DNA of 64,000 nucleotides from Pithys albifrons albifrons (GCF_047495875.1 NC_092459.1:7754965-7818964), one strand, 5' to 3'. Shown: positions 24,401 through 35,795, numbered from the stretch's first letter. Numbers and translations are program-made. The notes: generated by a model not told the origin, from the sequence alone.

Positions 24401-27400
24401 ATGCCTGATAAAGCCAAGATATGAAGTAAAATTACAGCAGATGTCTGCAATGTGCCATATATTATTCTGTGATGAGTGTTGGTGTACTTGGTAGCCACCA
24501 GTTTAGTCAAAAATGCACCTGAAACTAAAGGTGTAAAATGTCTGTCACATGATTTTGACTTAAAGATCCTTGTTTCCCATGTTGGGATCTGGGCTAGAAG
24601 TTATTTGTGTGCATGAAGAAATATTACAGGTTTTATTTTACATGTGGATAATGTGAGTAATAAATCCTCAGAAGAAAACCACAGTTGTTGGTGATTGCTG
24701 AGCTTAGTTCTGATGGACATAGTGCATTTCAGACACAGCGAGGGGGGGCCTCTTTCTTGATGTGTGTCTGTAGATATTATTTTTTACTGAATTAGATACA
24801 TAAGTGCTTCTACAGTGTGTCTTGTGAAATCAATTTCAGACTAGAAAGTTTTCTCAGATCTCTTTTTTCCAAGCATGGGAACCACAAAAGTTTGGCTTTA
24901 ATATTGCCAAAAAACCCATTTATTTACCACATCTATAGACTTTCAATCTGGTTTCTTTCTCTGTGTTTAAAAAAGGAGAACAACTACAATCTAACTCATG
25001 GAAAGCAGCTGCGTGTCTGTGATCAGTAATTGTGCACAAGGAGAATCTTTATCATGCAGTTTCCATGAGTGTCCTGAATTTTGCTACAAGCTGGCTTCTG
25101 TTCAACTGCCCTTTCTTGTAAATAATGGGATAGGGATACCTTCCACACAGTGATTTCCTGTTTTCCCCAGTGTTAGTGAAGGGGCAGTGCTGCTCCCACT
25201 GCCAGTGGCCGAATTACATAACCAAACCCTTTTCAAGTGTAAAGGTTGATAGTGGGTTAGCTTCACTTAAGATTCTTTCCAGTTGTAAGGTTAATTACTC
25301 ACATACTTTTAGCACTGACACATACTGCAAATCACATTATTATTCTGTATTACTATCAAGCTATGTCAGGCTTCTAATAATGTGTCTGAGCTTTACTCAG
25401 GCTTTTGATTAAGGCAGAGGGATTTTTTTTCAAATTCTTGTTGGTTTTTTTTGAACCAGATCTTTTTCTGTTTGTCCAGATTTGAGTTACTCTATTCAGC
25501 TGCTGGTTTGCACAGATGAACCAGCTGAGAACAAATCATAGTAATGGACAGAGCTTGAGTGCCTGTCAGTTGCAGTGAGAGAACTCCAGGAAATACTGAT
25601 GCTTATTGTTTTTCTTTTAATCCAGAAAATGCCTGTGTTCTGTTTGCTATCTCCCTCCTCATGTTCACAATCAGTGCAATGATGGTGTATGGTGCAATTG
25701 CTGTAAGTATTTTTATAGTCCATAGTTTTAAACTTGCTACTTGAATTTTTAACCAAACAACTTACAGGCTGCTGTTTTGTTTTTTTATATATATATCTTA
25801 GCATCGTGTAGGCTGGCTGATCCCATTTTTTTGTTACCAACTCTTTGACTTTGTGCTCAGTTGTCTGGTTGCCATCAGCTCTCTAACCTACTTGCCCAGA
25901 ATCAAGGATTACCTGGATCAGTTGGTAAGTGTTCAGTTCAAGTTGATATTTTACATTTGAAATTTGTTTGGTTTAGTTGGATCAGTGACTGAGCTGCAGT
26001 TCCCTTCCTGTGAATATGAAAGATGAATTCAGCCTGTAGCAGCCATAGGTGGTTATGAGAATGGGAGCTTATCAGAGGAGGAAGGGCCAAAGGTATTATT
26101 GCTCCTGAAAAGGAAAGCCAGGGAGAATAAAAAAAGAATTGAGATGGGAATTGGTTTAAACTGTGTTGGCTACAAGTGGACTTGAAGAGGCTCTGTGGCA
26201 AATTTACTGCAGAGTAAAAATGCGCTGACCCTTCCTTGATAGGCAAGGGGAGGAAAGTATGGGAAAGGACTGATAGGAGGTAAGGTCCTACAGCATTATG
26301 GGATGGAATCTGAGACTGAGGTTTCCTTTTTGCATTCTCTGTGGCTATTCTTATTTTGCAACATTACTGTCGTAAGGAAACTGAATGGAATTCTCATTAA
26401 CACTGCCAGTGTTTTAATTGCAAGAAGACTTAATGGATAAAATGCACTGTCAGTTAACAGGGGTCACAAGGTCTCTCTGGCTGGTGTTTAGATCTGATCA
26501 AGTAGATGTTTAAAAAGAAAGTCCTTTTTAAAACTGATCAAGTTAGATTGGTGTGGGAGAGAGGCTTTGTTACTGTAGTCAGGGAAGGTAAAGTCTGAAG
26601 TTTGCAGATGCTCTCTCTTTTGTTCTTAAGTTTGGGGGAAACTCTTTTACCTTTCTACTCTGCACACATGTATGTTACAGGTCAACTTACGGGAGATCAT
26701 TAATAGTAAGTCATTAAAGAGTTGTAGAGGACCATAAGTACAAATTCTGTGCTGGAGAAGTGTAAAAGTAAATTTTGTGGATATCCTTATTAGCATGAGA
26801 CTGATGAAGTGACTGAGGACCCGAACAGTGCTACAGTGACCTGTTCTTGCAGAACAGAGGCAGGATAAATGCTGGGCTTTGTGGGAGCGTAGAGATGAAA
26901 CTAATGAGAAACAGAACTTTTTGTTTCTGGAGGAGTAGTTTATGCAACAGTTTGTTTCATTTGGTTCGAAGTTTGGATGTTTTTGTATCATATTTGAATG
27001 TGCAGCATTCATTCTTATCTTCTCCTTTTCTCTCCCTTCCCCTTTTTTTCTAACTAGCCGGATTTCCCTTACAAAGATGATCTTCTTTCCTTGGACTCCA
27101 GCTGTCTCTTGTTTATTGTTCTGGTGTTCTTTGCCTTATTTATCATTTTAAAGGTAAGTTTAAGCATGTGTCTGTTTCAAGAGTTAGTAAATATTAAGAT
27201 GCTTTCAATCTGAGTTAATTCTGAATGCTGAATTCAGAAGCCAGCTGGCTTGTTAATGCTGAGGTAAGAACTTCTTTGAGCAGAATTTTTAGGATGTTCA
27301 GTTATAGTGTGACTTAGGTCTAATATTTTGTGTACTGGTGTCTTCAGCTAATTTGTGTGTCTGCAGTGGGGCGTGTTTATGCAGCTCTGCCCCTCCTGAG

Positions 27401-29224
27401 TAGGAAGTAGGAACGCACAAAGGCTTCAAATACCATCTTTCCCTATGTGGAGATAATTTTTTAATATTTGTAATTAAGCTTGTAGTGAAACAATACTGAG
27501 TTACAGCATGCAAGTTTCTAAACAAGACTTTTAAAATCTCCCAATGTGCCAAAGAAACCAGGATACGTGTTTTGAAAGATGATGGAATGAGGAAATGCAT
27601 GGTTAATTCAGTTGCATCTTCCTTCTGAAGGGTGTGTGATTACCAGTTTATTTTCGCTTTGAGGATCTAAGTACAGAGACGTTCATTTGAATTACAAAAA
27701 CTCTTTGCCAGACAAAGCATATTAGAGAAAATGAATTGATAATATACATTGGCCTGATAACATCCTTTCATTTCATCCAGATTGCATTTAACTAAAAATG
27801 AAGTAATGAAAAATTAATTCTACTAATTTTCTGTACATTATCCAAGAGCAATATCTCACTGGGGGAAGTGAAAGCCTAATACAGTAGATAACTTTTTTGT
27901 GTAGATTGGGAAATTCAATACCTCTTGTACAGCCAAGTGCTAACTTGCCAGTGAAAGATTTGGAAACATTGTTACACAAATCAGTAATTAAAAAAAAAAC
28001 CTAATCATCATCAGGTCATGATGGTGTGTCTTTCTACAGCAGTCAGTGTTGACTCAAAGTCAAGCTACTTTGCTCTACCATCATTTTGCTGTCACCCCAG
28101 ATGTGTGTTTGAGTCCTTTCCTTTACACTGGCAGTGAGCTGGACAAATAGTGCTACCTCAGGGGTGAATGGGATTGTACTGTTGACCTGTCCTCCTCCTG
28201 GCAGGTTTAGACTGAGATCCAAAAAAGCATAAACCAGTTGGTGATTAATTTGATTAGCACTGCTGAGGCAGAGAAAGATTAGTTGAATGGATCTGTGAAT
28301 TCTGTTGCTAAAACCTATGCAGTTTATCCTCTGTGAGTCACTGTGACAGCAAAGCTAAATGAGGAAGGAGCAATAGGTATGTGGCCAGGTCTGTGAAACG
28401 GCAACCATTCATCAGATATATAATGCCTAAGTTGATTTTTGCTCCTTTATGTCATAGGAATGTAATCAAGCATCTAATTTCTGACTCAGCCAATGCATAG
28501 GAGGTCTTTAAAATGAGAAATCTCTCTTCTTTCAGGCATATCTAATTAACTGTGTATGGAACTGCTATAAATACATCAGCAACAGAAATTTGCCAGAGAT
28601 TGCTGTGTACCCTGCTTTTGAAGCTCCTCCACAGGTAAAACCTCTTTCTGAGATAAAAGGCACCAGCATAGTTTAATTTTTAAGTAGAAAATCACCATAT
28701 CCATGTATGTTTCCAAGCCTTGTGTGGCTTTCTAAAGAAAGACTGGAAAGATCAAAAATGTTATTACAGCAGCTAGTTTTGTGGGTTATTTCTTAGTTAC
28801 ATTCTGATAGTGCCTAAAGCAGTAAAGTCAATAGAGACAAGTCTTTGAATGTTTTTCTTGTAGAGTGAAGGTTTGATTGCACCAGTCCAAACCCTCCTTG
28901 CTGCTTTGCAGAGCCAGGAGGCATTGGGGTGGAATGAATGACCCAGGGTTAGGCTCAGCAGAGCAGTAAACTGCTCCTGCACCTTCTTTCACTTCCTCAT
29001 TTTTTTAGTAGAAACAGCTGTAAGTTCTTAAAAACTTCTGCCTGCAACAGAGGATTAAGTTGATGATGGGGCCTGTATGTTTTAGTTCTGTTTTTCTTGT
29101 TTTCTGATTTTCAAACCTTTATTAATCACTTTAAATGTCTTCTCTTTAGTATGTTCTGCCAACCTATGAAATGGCAGTGAAGATGCCAGAGAAGGAACCT
29201 CCACCTCCCTACATACCTGCCTGA
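15444..29224 (+). CDS. LAPTM4A: LAPTM4A, lysosomal-associated transmembrane protein 4A, seven coding exons
   Basis: Exons by GT/AG and phase: 15444-15542, 23349-23469, 25626-25702, 25802-25924, 27058-27153, 28536-28634 and 29150-29224. They join without a break to 229 residues; human is about 233. The start follows GCCGCC and gives [26 protein letters not shown]. The product is a four-pass late-endosome/lysosome membrane protein linked to globoside (Gb3) synthesis and small-molecule transport. Hydrophobic segments include [35 protein letters not shown] and [15 protein letters not shown]. The tail has PPxY-type motifs ([12 protein letters not shown] and a terminal PPPPYIPA) known to bind NEDD4-family ligases for lysosomal sorting. 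Intron 1 is about 7.8 kb and carries a minisatellite and two CR1 tails. Nothing suggests pseudogenisation. Confidence 0.97.
15675..16210. repeat. 37-bp GC-rich minisatellite, about 15 units, LAPTM4A intron 1
   Basis: The motif GGTTCCCTTTCCCGAGGGG recurs at a 37-bp spacing from about 15679 to 16199 (15681, 15718, 15755 and so on), giving 14 full periods plus a partial, slightly diverged last copy. Each unit holds the near-palindrome CGAGGGGCTCCCCTCG. Because 37 is not divisible by 3, every reading frame on both strands stays open, producing several long but meaningless ORFs. Confidence 0.95.
16211..19246. other. LAPTM4A intron 1, unique part
   Basis: No exon or element recognised. The CpG-rich character fades after about 16450. 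A G/T-rich stretch lies at 18300-18410. Confidence 0.5.
19247..19660 (+). mobile_element. CR1 LINE 3' fragment in LAPTM4A intron 1
   Basis: The block matches the CR1 ORF2 end ([20 protein letters not shown]) and ends with the CR1 3' terminus CCAACCGAATCGATTCTATGAT. It is 5'-truncated and nearly identical to the copy at 21681-22094, so both belong to one young subfamily. Confidence 0.85.
21681..22094 (+). mobile_element. CR1 LINE 3' fragment in LAPTM4A intron 1 (second copy)
   Basis: Same subfamily and same orientation as the copy at 19.2 kb. It reads [20 protein letters not shown], then [19 protein letters not shown], and ends ATTCTATGAT. AAAAGG occurs just before the start and just after the end, a possible short target duplication. 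Confidence 0.85.
22095..23348. other. LAPTM4A intron 1, distal part
   Basis: AT-rich unique sequence. It ends in the acceptor TCTCTCAG before exon 2. No element recognised. Confidence 0.5.
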
Positions 29225-29935
29225 AGCAATTTTTATGTTAATTAACATCTGTACCAGCTTCCTGGAGGTTTTGTCTTTTAATCTTGCAAAACTGCTTAAG
29301 TAATAGAACTATTCAGGGCTTTTAGGAGCAAACCGTTCTGTTTAAAATGTTTGATATAAAGTTACTAAGCAAAACACATCTGAGAGTGATCTTTTTTGCT
29401 TTAATTTTTGTTCTCCTTAATGCTCTTAAACATTTTATTGCCTTAGGGCCTTACACTGCAAGAACTTATGCATGTGACTAACTTGTGGCTTTTAATAATA
29501 ACCAACGGAGCCACTCTGTTTGAAGTTAGCTACAATTATAAGTGTCTGCAGGATCGTGCCCTTAATTTATATTAATTTTTTGTAAGGTAGTTCATAAAGA
29601 CAATCTGATCGTGCAGCAAAATGACAGTTTGCCTTTATCCATTTTTTTGGAAGGGGAGGGGTTTGAATGTGGTATATACGTGACTTTTTTTACTTTGCAC
29701 TTTTCTCATACATTATCTTACCTTTTACTGTGGGTTTTTTTGTTATCCTATGTCTTGAAACAGTATTTTTGAGAACGAAGTGAGGATGGCACAGGAGTTC
29801 TAATTACAATGTGCTGTGAATGCAAGAAAAATAAACAGAAATGTGGAAGATGGTTGCATGCTTCTAATCTTCTATGTATTTTCCTCTTTGTGATAAATGA
29901 TACTTAAATAAATCTTTTACAAAATGTTTACCAGT
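29225..29935 (+). other. LAPTM4A: LAPTM4A 3' UTR
   Basis: AT-rich sequence after the TGA. The best polyadenylation signal is AATAAA at 29907-29912, followed about 20 bp later by a TG-rich stretch (TTGGTTGGTCTG). An earlier AATAAA near 29830 could give a shorter form. Confidence 0.65.
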
Positions 29936-30131
29936 AGCCTTGGTTGGTCTGTTTGGTGGTGGTTTTAAGTGCTTCAGTATCCTACATATAGTCTTGCATA
30001 TCTAGTTACAGATCTAGTGGTTGATCATCATGTGGGTGGAGAAACATGGATTCCCTCCAAGACATAAGCCTGTACTGAAGCCTTTGTAGTTCAAGTACTC
30101 TCAGTCATCTTCCACTTGGTCAGTTTGGTAC

Positions 30132-30818
30132 TGTCTCGGTTTGAGGGGAAAAACCAAAATGTTTTACCCACGAGCAGGGGAGGGGCCTCCTCCTCAATAA
30201 TCACACCACTCTTTATCAAATTTAAGAAAAGGAATTTTAATACAAGAAGGATAACTGCTATATATATATATATATATATGTAAACAGACTAGTGCAACCC
30301 ACTTCCCCAACACCATAAGAGGAAAAAAAAACAACAACAACAAAACCCAGCAGGTTTTCCTCCGGGAGAAAAGGTTATACTTAAGTGTCCTTGTCACAGC
30401 CCGCTGGCTGCAGAGTGAGTTTCAGTCCCTCTCCAGCGAAACAGACGAGCAGTGGGCTTTCAGATGGACTCAGTCTCTTTCCCCTGTGTTCCCCGTCCAA
30501 GAAGCAGACAGGTACGAGCAACCAGCAGCAAATCCAAGGCAGGTAGCAGCACGGCAGGAAAAAGTAATCCGAAGTAGGCAGCGGCAAGACAGCCAGGGAA
30601 AACCCCAGCAGTAACCAGCAGGGCAGCCTGCCTCCTTGGAGCCCCCACTCCCCCGTTCTGCCGAGCCAAGACTGAGGAGAATATCCAAAAAAAAAACCAA
30701 AAGAGACAAACCTGCCCCCACCCCAGCGATCACAGTTAACTACTTCTTTTGTTAACCGCTGGCCTGGGCAGTTAAGTGGCAGGGGAGAGAATTTACATAA
30801 TAATCCCAAACTACAACA
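30132..30818 (-). repeat. 3' LTR of the ERVL-like element
   Basis: 687 bp, downstream LTR relative to element orientation. The ends are TGTTGTAG and CCGAGACA on the minus strand. It contains a TA microsatellite at 30259-30278. The ORFs seen in it are shadows, repeated in the partner LTR. Confidence 0.93.
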
Positions 30819-30917
30819 TTATCCACCCCTAAATTCTCTTCCATGCCGATACTCTACATTAAACTTAAATTTTCTTTCAAATAATTAAGTGTTTACAAAT
30901 ACAGTAATATGAGTCGT

Positions 30918-33900
30918 TTACCCAGAGATAAGTTCCCCTTGAGGTACACATCGTGTCTCTCCATCTTCCTGCATCACCCACCAGGTGGAACCAGATCCTT
31001 GAGCAAAGACAACCCCACGAATGGGTTTGCCTTTGCCTGAGGCAGGGTTGATCCAGACTGTTTTCCCTAGCATACCTCTCAGGTGTATTACAGGGACTTT
31101 GTCTCCATCTACAGTGTGAAGGGGTTCTGATTGGGCAGGGCCGGCTCGATTGACAGAGCCTCTAGTGTTGACTAGCCATGTAGCCTTTGCTAAGTGTTGA
31201 TCCCAGTGTTTGAAAGTCCCTCCACCCAACGCCTTCAAAGTGGTTTTCAACAGTCCATTACACCGCTCAACTTTCCCGGCAGCTGGTGCATGGTAGGGGA
31301 TATGATACACCCACTCAATGCCATGTTCTCTCGCCCAGGTAGCAACTAAGCTGTTTTTGAAATGAGTTCCATTATCTGACTCAATTCGTTCTGGGGTGCC
31401 ATGTCGCCACAGCACTTGTTTTTCCAGGCCTAGGATGGTGTTCCGAGCAGTGGCGTGAGGCACTGGGTGTGTCTCCAGCCACCCTGTGGTTGCTTCCACC
31501 ATGGTGAGCACATAGCGCTTGCCTTGGCGGGTCTGTGGCAGTGTGATGTAGTCAACCTGCCAGGCCTCCCCGTACTTATACTTATCCCAGCGTCCACCAT
31601 ACCACAGGGGCTTCACTCTCTTAGCCTGCTTAATGGCAGCACATGTCTCACAGTCGTGGATAACCTGAGAGATAATGTCCATGGTTAAATCCACCCCTCG
31701 GTCTCGTGCCCATTTATAAGTGGCATCTCTGCCCTGATGGCCCGAGGCATCATGGGCCCATCGAGCCAAGAACAGCTCTCCCTTGTGCTGCCAGTCCAGA
31801 TCTGTCTGTGATACTTTCACTTGCGCAGCTCGGTCTGCCTGTTGGTTGTTGAGATGTTCCTCATTGGCCCGATTTTTGGGCACGTGTGCGTCTACGTGGC
31901 GGACTCTCACAATCAGCTTCTCTACTCGGGTGGCAATATCTTGCCATATATCGGCAGCCCAGATGGGTTTCCCTCTGCGTTTCCAATTGGTTTTCTTCCA
32001 TCGGTCTAACCATCCCCAGAGAGCATTGGCCACCATCCATGAGTCGGTGTAGAGGTAAAGCTTTGGCCATTTCTCTCGTTCAGCAATGTCCAGGGCCAAC
32101 TGCACGGCTTTAAGCTCTGCAAACTGACTCGACCCACCTTCTCCTTCAGTAGCTTCTGCAACTTGTCGTGTGGGACTCCATACAGCTGCTTTCCATTTGC
32201 GATTAGTCCCTACAATGCGACAGGAGCCATCGGTGAAGAGGGCGTAGCGTATTTCCTCTTTTGGCAATTGATTGTATGGTGGAGCTTCTTCCGCACGTGT
32301 CACCTGCTCTTCCTCTTCATCTGCTAGACCAAAATTTTCACCTTCAGGCCAGTTTGTGATGATTTCCAGGATCCCAGGGCGATTTGATTTTCCTATACGG
32401 GCGCGCTGCGTAATCAGGGCAATCCACTTGCTCCAGGTAGCATCAGTGGCGTGATGTGTAGAGGCAGCCTGTCCTGACAACATCCACTTCAGCACTGGTA
32501 GTCGAGGTGCCAGAAACAGCTGTGCTTCTGTGCCAATCACCTCTGAGGCGGCTTGGACTCCTTCATAGGCGGCTAGGATCTCTTTCTCTGTGGGGGTATA
32601 GTTGGCTTCAGATCCTCTGTAGCCTCGGCTCCAGAATCCAAGTGGTCGGCCTCGAGTCTCACCAGGCACCTTCTGCCAAAGGCTCCAAGACAGGCCATTA
32701 TTCCCGGCGGCGGAGTAGAGCATGTTCTGTATGTCTGGTCCTGTCCTGACTGGTCCAAGGGCTACAGCCTGAGCAATCTCATGCTTGATCTGGTCAAAGG
32801 CTTGTTGCTGCTCAGGGCCCCAGTGGAAATCATTCTTCTTACGGGTTACCAAGTAGAGAGGGCTTACGATCTGACTGTATGCTGGGATATGCATCCTCCA
32901 GAACCCTATGGCACCCAGGAAGGCTTGTGTTTCCTTTTTGCTGGTAGGTGGAGACATTGCTGTGATCTTATTGATGACTTCTGTTGGAATCTGACGGCGT
33001 CCATCCTGCCACTTCACTCCCAGGAACTGGATCTCTTGGGCTGGTCCCTTAACCTTACTCCGTTTGATGGCAAAGCCAGCTCCCAAAAGGATCTGGATGA
33101 TTTTCTCTCCTTTCTGAAAAACCTCTTCTGCTGTGTCCCCCCACACAATGATGTCATCAATGTATTGCAGGTGTTCTGGAGCCTCACCCTTCTCCAGTGC
33201 AGTCTGGATCAGTCCATGACAGATGGTGGGACTGTGTTTCCACCCCTGGGGTAGTCGGTTCCAGGTGTACTGCACGCCCCTCCAGGTGAAAGCAAACTGT
33301 GGCCTGCACTCTGGTGCCAGAGGAATGGAGAAGAACGCATTAGCAATGTCAATAGTGGCATACCACTTTGCTGCCCTGGACTCCAGTTCATACTGGAGCT
33401 CCAGCATGTCCAGCACAGCGGCACTCAGCGGTGGGGTAACTTCATTCAAGCCACGATAGTCCACAGTCAATCTCCATTCTCCATCAGACTTATGCACAGG
33501 CCAGATGGGGCTGTTGAAGGGTGAGTGGGTTTTGCTGACCACCCCTTGGCTCTCCAGTTCACGGATCATCTTATGGATGGGGATCACAGCATCACGGTTC
33601 GTTCGGTATTGCCGACGGTGCACTGTCGTGGTGGCAATTGGCACTTGCTGTTCCTCAACTTTCAACAGTCCAACAGCAGAAGGACTTTCTGAGAGACCTG
33701 GCAATGAGTTCAATTGTTCAATCCCTTCTGTCTGTACAGTGGCTATTCCAAAAGCCCATCTATGCCCCTTTGGGTCCTTAAAATATCCATTCCTGAGGTA
33801 GTCAATGCCCAGGATACATGGGGCGGCTGGACCAGTCACAATGGGGTGTTTCTGCCAATCTCTCCCTGTCAAGCTCACTTCAGCTTCTAGCACAGTCAAC

Positions 33901-34097
33901 TCTTGAGATCCCCCTGTCACCCCAGAAATAGAAATAGTTTCTGAGCCCACATGTCCTGATGGCATTAATGTGCATTGAGCGCCAGTATCAACCAAAGCCT
34001 TATACTTTTGTGGGTCTGATGTACCAGGCCATCGAATCCACACAGTCCAATAGACACGGTTGTCCCGTGCCTCTACCTGGCTAGAGGCAGGGCCCCT
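30918..34097 (-). CDS. pol polyprotein of the ERVL-like element (protease, RT, RNase H, integrase)
   Basis: The frame is open from directly after the gag TAG to a stop at 30918, about 1,059 codons. Numbered from the GTG codon at 34043, domains in order are: aspartic protease (LVDTGAQ, about residue 17); reverse transcriptase (WYATIDIANAFFSIP, and YIDD at about residue 294); RNase H (FTDGS, AELKA, YTDSW, DAH); and integrase with an HHCC zinc domain (HDASGH...CETC), catalytic D-D-E (WQVDYI, ESDNGTHF, KVERCNG) and an SH3-like tail. All expected catalytic residues are visible and no break was seen. There is no separate ATG near the start; synthesis by stop readthrough from gag is the simplest reading. 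No dUTPase or env was recognised. Confidence 0.9.
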   Translation of the reverse strand, partial: RGPASSQVEARDNRVYWTVWIRWPGTSDPQKYKALVDTGAQCTLMPSGHVGSETISISGVTGGSQELTVLEAEVSLTGRDWQKHPIVTGPAAPCILGIDYLRNGYFKDPKGHRWAFGIATVQTEGIEQLNSLPGLSESPSAVGLLKVEEQQVPIATTTVHRRQYRTNRDAVIPIHKMIRELESQGVVSKTHSPFNSPIWPVHKSDGEWRLTVDYRGLNEVTPPLSAAVLDMLELQYELESRAAKWYATIDIANAFFSIPLAPECRPQFAFTWRGVQYTWNRLPQGWKHSPTICHGLIQTALEKGEAPEHLQYIDDIIVWGDTAEEVFQKGEKIIQILLGAGFAIKRSKVKGPAQEIQFLGVKWQDGRRQIPTEVINKITAMSPPTSKKETQAFLGAIGFWRMHIPAYSQIVSPLYLVTRKKNDFHWGPEQQQAFDQIKHEIAQAVALGPVRTGPDIQNMLYSAAGNNGLSWSLWQKVPGETRGRPLGFWSRGYRGSEANYTPTEKEILAAYEGVQAASEVIGTEAQLFLAPRLPVLKWMLSGQAASTHHATDATWSKWIALITQRARIGKSNRPGILEIITNWPEGENFGLADEEEEQVTRAEEAPPYNQLPKEEIRYALFTDGSCRIVGTNRKWKAAVWSPTRQVAEATEGEGGSSQFAELKAVQLALDIAEREKWPKLYLYTDSWMVANALWGWLDRWKKTNWKRRGKPIWAADIWQDIATRVEKLIVRVRHVDAHVPKNRANEEHLNNQQADRAAQVKVSQTDLDWQHKGELFLARWAHDASGHQGRDATYKWARDRGVDLTMDIISQVIHDCETCAAIKQAKRVKPLWYGGRWDKYKYGEAWQVDYITLPQTRQGKRYVLTMVEATTGWLETHPVPHATARNTILGLEKQVLWRHGTPERIESDNGTHFKNSLVATWAREHGIEWVYHIPYHAPAAGKVERCNGLLKTTLKALGGGTFKHWDQHLAKATWLVNTRGSVNRAGPAQSEPLHTVDGDKVPVIHLRGMLGKTVWINPASGKGKPIRGVVFAQGSGSTWWVMQEDGETRCVPQGELISG

Positions 34098-34100
34098 CTA
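34064..34100 (-). promoter_or_regulatory. gag stop codon with downstream hairpin (probable readthrough signal)
   Basis: After the gag TAG, a five-base spacer (AGGGG) leads into an inverted repeat on the minus strand. CCC-TGCCTCTA pairs with TAGAGGCA-C-GGG across the loop GCCAGG, giving 11 base pairs with one bulged C. Gag and pol are in the same frame, the arrangement used by stop-codon readthrough in gammaretroviruses, where a structure lies about 8 nt after UAG. Function is inferred. Confidence 0.6.
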
Positions 34101-35756
34101 ACACTGATCCTGGTCATAGCGGTCAGAACCTTTTCTCGATGAGTACACCTGGGAGGTGCCCTCCTGTGGGTCAGATTCTTGCCCGTGGGAAACTGGGACT
34201 GCACTTACTCTCACTGACCTTCTTCCATTCTCCTTCAGTTCTTGTACTCGGGCTGCAAGGGCACGGGTGGGTTTCCCATCCCACCGTCCCATGTCTTCTC
34301 CATGTTTGGCCAGGAAGTACCACATCTCAGTTCGTGAGGTCTGTCCACTTCCTCTGGCTGGGGGGCGTCTGGCTCTGACTTCAGAGGTTCTCATTCGCAC
34401 TGGTGCCACTTGGAGACTTTCCCTAATTTCCTCTCTGATCGCTTTTACCTCTGCAGGCAGCGTCTTGAGACTCTCAACCAATGTCTCTACAGCAGAAATA
34501 CGGGCCTGCATTGGGCTGTGGGTCATGCTTTCATATATCCGGAGCTTATTTGCTACTGCGCCCACTGTTTCATGGTTCTCTTCCCTATACATGGATGCCA
34601 GGAAATCGGTGTATTCAGCTGGCCCCGAGCGTGAAAGGTCCCACCACATATGTGGTGTGCATCTGACCTTGTCAGGGTCATTATTGGCTTGCCCACCTCT
34701 TCCAAAAAGCACGTCCATCATTGCCATCTCCCTCAGACGTAAAATTCCTTCTTCCATCGTCTTCCAAGTCTTCCTAATATGATGTTCCTGCAGGATTTCT
34801 CTATAAACAAACTTCTCTCTTACACTCGTTAGAAGTCGTGCCCAGAGTGAAAGGGGCTTTGATTCCCTCACGAACACCTGTTCAATAGCCACGTCCTGGG
34901 CCAGAGCCCCCAAAAACCTGGCTTCAGCACCATCCAGTTGTAAGGTTTCACCCATAAGGTCCCAAACTCGGATCAACCAAGTCAGGATGGGCTCACCCGG
35001 GTGTCGAGCAATGTCTTTCCGCAAACTACGGAGATTATCAAATGACAATGACTCAGTGATGATCTCAGGCTCTGGGTCTGCTTGCTGTGGAGGTGCAGCA
35101 GCCCCCTCATCGTCTGCTGGATGGTCTAATTTGGTCTTATATTTCCTTTTCTGAATAGGGGCAACTTCCATAGGCTTGGCCTGTCCTCCTGGTTTAGCCT
35201 CATCCTTTTCTCCCTTCACTGTGGCATCAGGGGTTTTATTCTCTCGCTTTTCCCCCTTCACTGGGCTAGGTTTCTGAATGCATTCTGGAAAAACCCTGGC
35301 CCTACCTTCAAACATTCTGTAAGCTGCAGGGATACAACCCTGCAGAAAAACCATAAAGAGCAAGATATCTCTGGCATCCAGGGAGAATTTAAACATCTCA
35401 AAAGCTGTTGTAGCAGACTTGAATGGGGAATGGACAAAGGGTTGGGAGAAGAGATTCCCCTTTGTTCCTTCCCAAGGGTCCGTACTATTATCACTGAATC
35501 CCCAGAGGTAGCAGCTTAGGTTGCGGCAGGAAAACAGCCTGGAGAGCACCACCCACATGACATCCAAAGGCATCGAATTCATGGCACCATAAATCCAGAG
35601 TAAGAACTCAATAATAATTGCGGCTATTTGAGTTTTGCTCATTGATTTGTTGATAAGACTTAAACCTGCCGCTCCTTTTGGCATGAATTTGTACCAACAA
35701 AAAGCCAATATATTATACAGGATGGTCCTGATGAACCCTAAGCTCAAGACCCACAT
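34098..35756 (-). CDS. gag polyprotein of the ERVL-like element (552 codons)
   Basis: The frame opens with an ATG in good context (CACCATGT) only about 63 bp from the LTR and ends at TAG (34098-34100). The first roughly 50 residues are strongly hydrophobic, which is odd for Gag and suggests membrane association. A lysine/proline-rich linker follows at about residues 165-235, then a capsid-like helical region (SLRKDIARHPGEPILTWLI) and a basic C-terminal region. I see no CCHC zinc knuckle, which is usual in many retroviral Gags but absent in some ERVL and spuma-like ones. No internal stop or frameshift was seen. Pol follows in the same frame. Confidence 0.85.
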   Translation of the reverse strand: MWVLSLGFIRTILYNILAFCWYKFMPKGAAGLSLINKSMSKTQIAAIIIEFLLWIYGAMNSMPLDVMWVVLSRLFSCRNLSCYLWGFSDNSTDPWEGTKGNLFSQPFVHSPFKSATTAFEMFKFSLDARDILLFMVFLQGCIPAAYRMFEGRARVFPECIQKPSPVKGEKRENKTPDATVKGEKDEAKPGGQAKPMEVAPIQKRKYKTKLDHPADDEGAAAPPQQADPEPEIITESLSFDNLRSLRKDIARHPGEPILTWLIRVWDLMGETLQLDGAEARFLGALAQDVAIEQVFVRESKPLSLWARLLTSVREKFVYREILQEHHIRKTWKTMEEGILRLREMAMMDVLFGRGGQANNDPDKVRCTPHMWWDLSRSGPAEYTDFLASMYREENHETVGAVANKLRIYESMTHSPMQARISAVETLVESLKTLPAEVKAIREEIRESLQVAPVRMRTSEVRARRPPARGSGQTSRTEMWYFLAKHGEDMGRWDGKPTRALAARVQELKENGRRSVRVSAVPVSHGQESDPQEGTSQVYSSRKGSDRYDQDQC

Positions 35757-35795
35757 GGTGCCACAAAATAGCAGTTATCCTTCTTTGTTTACAAG

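Noticed and set aside
30381..30809. 142-149-codon ORFs in both LTRs as accessory genes
   Set aside because: They lie wholly inside the LTRs, have low-complexity hydrophobic translations, and overlap other open frames; no support as proteins.
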